Assembly: GCA_034440235.1 (NCBI GenBank)
Contig: JAWXBR010000009.1
Span: 1 to 64,000 of the forward strand
Source of the DNA: JAWXBR01 sp034440235
GTDB lineage: Bacteria > Bacteroidota > Ignavibacteria > Kapaibacteriales > Kapaibacteriaceae
Direction of reading: 5' to 3'
Length of the DNA: 64,000 nt
Shown here: positions 60,149 through 64,000 of the stretch, piece by piece
Layout: each line of letters begins with the position of its first letter
Position numbering within the stretch: position 1 is the stretch's first letter
Notes under the pieces: model-generated
What the model was told of the DNA's origin: nothing
Seen by the model: the letters and a program-made list of their open reading frames with translations, nothing else
Databases searched by the model: none
Translations under genes and position numbers: made by a program

Positions 60149-61278
60149 GTCGGATCTAACGCCTGCAAAACTTTTAACGTAATCTCATCGCACACCTGAT
60201 AGCCGCGCTGTGTAAGACGCAGACATCCGTTATCGTTGCGAATCATGTTGTCGTCTATCCAGTATTGCAAGTCCGGCTGCAATGCTTGTTCGATGTCGAT
60301 GGAGAACCGCTTAGCGAATTCTTTAATAGGCAAGCCATCGGCGCGCAGAGTTAGGAAAGCAAGTTCTACCAGTTGTTCGTGCTCAGAAAGTATCTCGCGA
60401 TTTGCTTCGGGCAACTTTCCCGCTTCGACTGATTCAGTCCACGAAGTAAGCGACCTAATATTCCAATAACGTGTCTTGTCGAGATAACCGTGTGCACTGG
60501 GTCCGTACGCCGCATACTCTTCGCCATGCCAATACGTAAGATTATGCCTGCAGTATTTGTTGTCGCGAGCGAAGTTGCTTACCTCGTACTGCTCAAAGCC
60601 CCCTGCCGCAAGGCGCCCCATAACAATGGAATACATGTCGGCATCGTATTCCTCGGCATGAGGTTTAACGAGTCCCTTTTGCAACTGCGCATACAACGGT
60701 GTGCCGTGTTCGTAGATAAGCGAGTATGCGCTGATGTGATTTGGCTGCAGCGCGAGTAGCCTGTCGATAGAGTATTCGAGTGACTCTTTTGTCTGTGGGG
60801 GCAAGGCAAACATGAGGTCCATGTTGATGTTGTCGAAGCCCACTTCGCGCGCCAGTCGCATCGACTCGACTGCTTGGTCGGCATTGTGAATGCGATGCAG
60901 GAATGCCAGTTCTTCGGCAACAAACGACTGCACGCCGAACGACAGTCTATTGATGCCGAGTGCTTTATAACCTTTTAGAGAATCGGCGGTGACTGTACCA
61001 GGGTTACATTCCATTGTCCATTCGCAGTCGTCGGCAAACGCTCCACGCGTGCGAAGTGCATCGAGGATGGTGCCAAGTAATGCTGGTGATAGCAGCGAGG
61101 GTGTGCCTCCGCCAAAGAACACACTCGTAATTGTGCGGTTGGGAACGCCGCGCGTTTCGATTTCTCGCAGAAGCGTCTGCACGAAGCGTTCCATCATCGA
61201 TGTGGTTTCGATGGAATAGAAGTCGCAGTACACGCACTTCTTTTCGCAGAATGGAATATGTAGGTACAGACCTGTCAT
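60091..61278 (-). CDS. hemW: HemW-type radical SAM protein (coproporphyrinogen oxidase-like)
   Basis: A 395-residue radical SAM protein with Cys11, Cys15 and Cys18 in PFCEKKCVYCDFYS, which matches HemW's CxxxCxxC. SVFFGGGTPSLLSPALLG, WTMECNPGTVTADSLKGYKA and INRLSFGVQSF follow, and TYWHGEEYAAYGPSAHGY is typical. HemW is a haem chaperone rather than the HemN oxidase; the HemN-specific extra N-terminal helix is absent. The body matches to DEITLKVLQALD (about residue 375). The last 20 residues (SDRSASATTREAARLEG region) are translated antisense to the lolC/E end. It stands 57 bases after the third signal peptidase. Confidence 0.92.
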   Translation of the reverse strand: MTGLYLHIPFCEKKCVYCDFYSIETTSMMERFVQTLLREIETRGVPNRTITSVFFGGGTPSLLSPALLGTILDALRTRGAFADDCEWTMECNPGTVTADSLKGYKALGINRLSFGVQSFVAEELAFLHRIHNADQAVESMRLAREVGFDNINMDLMFALPPQTKESLEYSIDRLLALQPNHISAYSLIYEHGTPLYAQLQKGLVKPHAEEYDADMYSIVMGRLAAGGFEQYEVSNFARDNKYCRHNLTYWHGEEYAAYGPSAHGYLDKTRYWNIRSLTSWTESVEAGKLPEANREILSEHEQLVELAFLTLRADGLPIKEFAKRFSIDIEQALQPDLQYWIDDNMIRNDNGCLRLTQRGYQVCDEITLKVLQALDPTHSDRSASATTREAARLEG

Positions 61279-61335
61279 TGAATTCGATTAGAGTATGCTA
61301 AATGTGAGTGTGACTATTGCATGGCAAGCGTAACA

Positions 61336-61959
61336 TTAGCGTATGCCGGTAAAAATTCGATTCCAACGGACGTGTGCCGATAAGTCGGCGGCGTCCGCGC
61401 CGTGCGACCAGTATACAAACAGTGGAGCGCCCACGATGGCAGAGGCTGGCAGGCAGCCCCAGAAGCGGGAGTCGAAGCTGTTTGCGCGGTTGTCGCCGAG
61501 GACGAAATAGTGTCCCGCGGGGACAACTACTGTGCGATCTAGATTTCCACCGATAGGGAGAAGACTTTTTGGAATGAGGTCGGTTGATGCGCTTAGGGGA
61601 GGATTGGGCTGAGCGTTTCCGTTCACGTAGGCGACCGATGGAGTCAGACGGACTGTGTCACCTGGCATACCAACAACACGTTTGATAAGCGAAACGGGAG
61701 ATGACTCAGAGCGTATAGAATCGGGAAGATCGAACACAATAATGTCTCCGCGTTCAACGGCACTAATATTAAACGCCAGTTTGCTTACCATGATGAAGTC
61801 GCCGGGAAGCAACGTCCGTTCCATAGAGCTCGATGGAATTTGAAATGCACCAATGACAAATAGCTTGAGAAGTCCAGCGACAACTATCGCCAACAGTGCC
61901 GTAAACACAACATCAGAAACAGAGATCGATGTGAGGTCATTCTGTAGACGGAGTTTCAT
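61336..61959 (-). CDS. lepB: Signal peptidase I, third paralogue
   Basis: A 207-residue S26A leader peptidase, shortest of three in a row. One N-terminal transmembrane helix (FTALLAIVVAGLLKLFVIGA), the catalytic Ser45 (IPSSSMERTLLPGD), Lys93 (LIKRVVGMPGDTVRL) and the box GHYFVLGDNRANSFDSRFWG are present. ATG overlaps the second paralogue's stop by four bases (ATGA). It removes Sec signal peptides at the outer face of the inner membrane. All catalytic residues are intact, so it is probably active. Confidence 0.93.
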   Translation of the reverse strand: MKLRLQNDLTSISVSDVVFTALLAIVVAGLLKLFVIGAFQIPSSSMERTLLPGDFIMVSKLAFNISAVERGDIIVFDLPDSIRSESSPVSLIKRVVGMPGDTVRLTPSVAYVNGNAQPNPPLSASTDLIPKSLLPIGGNLDRTVVVPAGHYFVLGDNRANSFDSRFWGCLPASAIVGAPLFVYWSHGADAADLSAHVRWNRIFTGIR

Positions 61960-62789
61960 CGTACCAATCTTGGGTACGACTGCTGACCTTCGGAATATCG
62001 TCTGTCACGTGGTGCATCCGAGCCCGAATTCCACAACGCACAAATTGGTGAGCCGAAGACGTTGTCCTCGGGTACAAAACCCGTAAAGCGTGAATCCATA
62101 GAATTGTCACGGTTATCTCCCATGCAGAAGATGTAGTCGCGCTCTACAACGTAGTGCTTGGCGACAACCCCATCAATAGTGCGAGTACGTTCGTTCACAT
62201 TGTGTCCTTCACGCGCAATGAACACACCCCAACTACTCCAGTGTACGTCTACGAGATTGATGATGTCACCCTTGCGAGGAATGCGCAGCGGACCGTAGTC
62301 ACTAGGTGTCCAATCCTTGCCAGCCGGAGACAAGCGGTACTGATCGCTTTCGTCTCGCATTTTTCTGGATTCTACGGACATTGTAAAAATGGTTACTGAG
62401 TCGGAGAGAGAACGTTTCCCATTCACATAAACCGTGTCGTTTACTATGCGAATCGTATCGCCTGCAAGGGCAATGCAACGCTTCATATAGATTTCATTTG
62501 TACGTGGCAGCACTTCATCGCGCTGACCAGGGAATGCATAGACAACTACGTCGCCACGCTTTGGAGAGCTAAACGAAACAAGTTTGTAATACGGTAGCAC
62601 GTACCCGACGATTGGTAGCGAATTCCACGTCGAGATTCCGTACCGGAATCTGTTTACGATAACAAGGTCACCTGCAATTACGGTAGGTGACATCGAAACT
62701 GTGGGGACCGTATACACACCGAAAACAAAAAAGGCAACAACGACAAGAATTGCAGTAAACCAGAGAAGTCGTATGGCTGACTTGCGCAT
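61956..62789 (-). CDS. lepB: Signal peptidase I, second paralogue
   Basis: A 277-residue S26A peptidase with one transmembrane helix (FTAILVVVAFFVFGVYTV), Ser32 (TVSMSPTVIAGD), Lys103 (YMKRCIALAGDTIRI) and the box FCMGDNRDNSMDSRFTGFVP. The insertion between the Lys box and the GDNRDNS box is long (about 110-225), as in the larger Bacteroidota LepB. It starts four bases after the first paralogue. Sequence divergence among the three copies is large, so this is an old duplication rather than an assembly repeat. Confidence 0.94.
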   Translation of the reverse strand: MRKSAIRLLWFTAILVVVAFFVFGVYTVPTVSMSPTVIAGDLVIVNRFRYGISTWNSLPIVGYVLPYYKLVSFSSPKRGDVVVYAFPGQRDEVLPRTNEIYMKRCIALAGDTIRIVNDTVYVNGKRSLSDSVTIFTMSVESRKMRDESDQYRLSPAGKDWTPSDYGPLRIPRKGDIINLVDVHWSSWGVFIAREGHNVNERTRTIDGVVAKHYVVERDYIFCMGDNRDNSMDSRFTGFVPEDNVFGSPICALWNSGSDAPRDRRYSEGQQSYPRLVR

Positions 62790-62793
62790 TACA

Positions 62794-63765
62794 TCACTTG
62801 TTGATGATGGTGCCGAGTCGGTTCCAGCGGATGTGCATGATTTTGTACATCAGCCCTTGTTCGACGTTATTCACGCGATTCTGCCATGACCAGTACACCA
62901 CCATTGGCGTACCCACGACATCCTGCTCGGGAATCAAACCCCAGAAGCGCGAGTCTTCCGAGTTGTCACGATTGTCGCCCATGCCAAACACGTAGTCGCG
63001 TTGTACCGTGTAGGTGCCTGGTGCAAATCCTTCGACGGTAAGGGTCTGGGAATTTACTGCGTGACCTTCACGCATGATGAAGGTAGTCCAGTCTATGATG
63101 TTCTCTTGTGTAAGAGTGATGACGTCTCCCTTGGCAGGAATGCGGAGCGGCCCGTAGTTCTCATGATTCCACGTGTCCTTTGAAGGCGGATACATTCTAG
63201 GCCCTTCAGTCATGAGCCGATATTGAACTTGTGCACCTCTGTCTCGAGGCGGAGCCGCTACGGGAAGTGGGTACTCCACATTGTCTACGAATACGTGAGC
63301 ATCGCGTATTTCGACGGTCTGCCCGGAAATAGCAACGCAACGCTTTAAATAGTACTCGAAGTTGTCTGCCTTGACCTGATCACGGTGACCCGGATAAACA
63401 AATACGATGATGTCGCCTTGTACTGGTTTCCAGATCGGTGGAGTCTTGTAGTAGGGAAGGGCGAGGTTCAGAAACGGGATGATCTGCGGAGTCGACGGAC
63501 CATATTTAAACTTATTTACGAATAAGAATTCGCCCGCCATGACAGTGTTTTCCATCGAAGGCGTTGGTACTGTGAACGCACCAAAGGCAAGACCATTCAC
63601 GATCGTCACAACGGTAAGCGCCCATACCAAGGTCTTTACCCATGACCACAGATGCTCGAAGAAGCCCTCTGGTGGTTTGCGGTTGTGGAATTTTTGGCGG
63701 CGAGTTCGTAGCCATGAGCCATAACGGCCTGGTACGTGAGGGATGATGTGATCGTAGAGCGGCAT
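62794..63765 (-). CDS. lepB: Signal peptidase I, first paralogue
   Basis: A 323-residue S26A peptidase. I chose ATG 63765, four bases after the lepA stop; the frame continues upstream inside lepA but without homology. A cytoplasmic basic stretch precedes the helix (VWALTVVTIVNGLAFGAFTV). Ser70 (VPTPSMENTVMAGE) and Lys141 (YYLKRCVAISGQTVEI) form the dyad, and YVFGMGDNRDNSEDSRFWGL is the substrate-site box. The lepA-lepB order is a classic pairing, extended here to three peptidases. Confidence 0.95.
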   Translation of the reverse strand: MPLYDHIIPHVPGRYGSWLRTRRQKFHNRKPPEGFFEHLWSWVKTLVWALTVVTIVNGLAFGAFTVPTPSMENTVMAGEFLFVNKFKYGPSTPQIIPFLNLALPYYKTPPIWKPVQGDIIVFVYPGHRDQVKADNFEYYLKRCVAISGQTVEIRDAHVFVDNVEYPLPVAAPPRDRGAQVQYRLMTEGPRMYPPSKDTWNHENYGPLRIPAKGDVITLTQENIIDWTTFIMREGHAVNSQTLTVEGFAPGTYTVQRDYVFGMGDNRDNSEDSRFWGLIPEQDVVGTPMVVYWSWQNRVNNVEQGLMYKIMHIRWNRLGTIINK

Positions 63766-63769
63766 AGTT

Positions 63770-64000
63770 CTAATTATCGATAGATAGTACTGCGAGGAAT
63801 GCTTCCTGTGGAATCTCAACACGTCCGACCTGCTTCATTCGCTTCTTGCCTTCCTTTTGCTTCTCGAGCAGCTTGCGCTTACGAGAAATATCGCCACCGT
63901 AACACTTGGCAAGAACGTTTTTACGCATCGCGCTAATCGTTTCACGAGCGATGATCTTCTGTCCGATCGAAGCCTGAATCGCCACTTCGAACATCTGCTT
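63770..64000 (-). CDS. lepA: Elongation factor 4 (LepA), C-terminal end only
   Basis: Only the last 77 or so residues are in the window; the frame continues beyond base 64000. IIARETISAMRKNVLAKCYGGDISRKRKLLEKQKEGKKRMKQ at positions 63960-63835 is the highly conserved LepA-specific C-terminal domain, followed by VEIPQEAFLAVL. LepA is a ribosome-associated GTPase that assists in translation elongation or 30S biogenesis. The GTPase domain lies outside. Confidence 0.96.
   Translation of the reverse strand, partial: KQMFEVAIQASIGQKIIARETISAMRKNVLAKCYGGDISRKRKLLEKQKEGKKRMKQVGRVEIPQEAFLAVLSIDN

Noticed and set aside
61336..63765. Assembly artefact as a cause of the three signal peptidases
   Set aside because: The copies are too divergent in length and sequence to be a collapsed or duplicated contig piece.

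Overview
The window reads as a chromosomal segment from a member of the Bacteroidota/FCB group, most likely the Ignavibacteria-Kapabacteria side. Five proteins carry type IX secretion (T9SS) C-terminal sorting domains, and a PorE-like OmpA protein is present. Other supporting traits are HmuY/TonB-receptor haem uptake, a bacillithiol-type BshC, a DAP-type MurE and few Shine-Dalgarno sites. Lineage is inferred from gene families only. I recognised no tRNA, rRNA or CRISPR, and no stretch over 300 bases lacks a gene.

Layout. 1-1713: end of an exonuclease/UvrC-like fusion. 1710-8293: haem locus, with a minus-strand operon (T9SS-anchored HmuY, TonB receptor, HmuY lipoprotein, PD40 propeller) divergent from haem-degrading hmuS; malic enzyme follows. 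9996-15237: minus-strand PhoD phosphatase, porin and T9SS arylsulfotransferase. 15315-17593: periplasmic rhodanese and a sterol-desaturase/TsdA-like cytochrome c fusion. 17590-22304: AMP nucleosidase, dihydroorotate dehydrogenase, lipoprotein, Nudix, murE. 22414-25608: a two-gene T9SS cargo module between two near-identical terminators. 25678-27754: rpsU, a Lys-rich protein with a structured leader, and a tyrosinase, divergent from a multicopper oxidase and a redoxin. 30232-34333: PorE-like protein, sugar isomerase, TerC. 34386-41259: aldehyde dehydrogenase and a giant alpha-2-macroglobulin. 41295-50984: minus-strand CNNM transporter, lipoprotein, response regulator, BshC, GT-C membrane protein, tandem amidohydrolase, S8 protease. 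51077-58874: DUF3078 barrel, a decayed TonB-receptor fragment, ligA, msrC, LTD protein, ppk1. 58883-64000: LolC/E permease, hemW, three tandem signal peptidases and the end of lepA.

The most striking signal is not a gene. The octamer AAGGGGCT occurs 27 times (14 on the plus strand, 13 on the minus), where about two are expected. It occurs in different reading frames, in genes of both directions, and as inverted pairs that form both clear terminators. This pattern resembles the DNA uptake sequences of Neisseria and Pasteurellaceae, but nothing of this kind is known to me in this lineage.

Other points of note are the desaturase/cytochrome fusion with a lipoprotein-type signal at its junction, a T9SS-anchored double HmuY, an SD-sequestering leader before the Lys-rich gene/rpsU, and a HemW tail written antisense over the conserved end of lolC/E.
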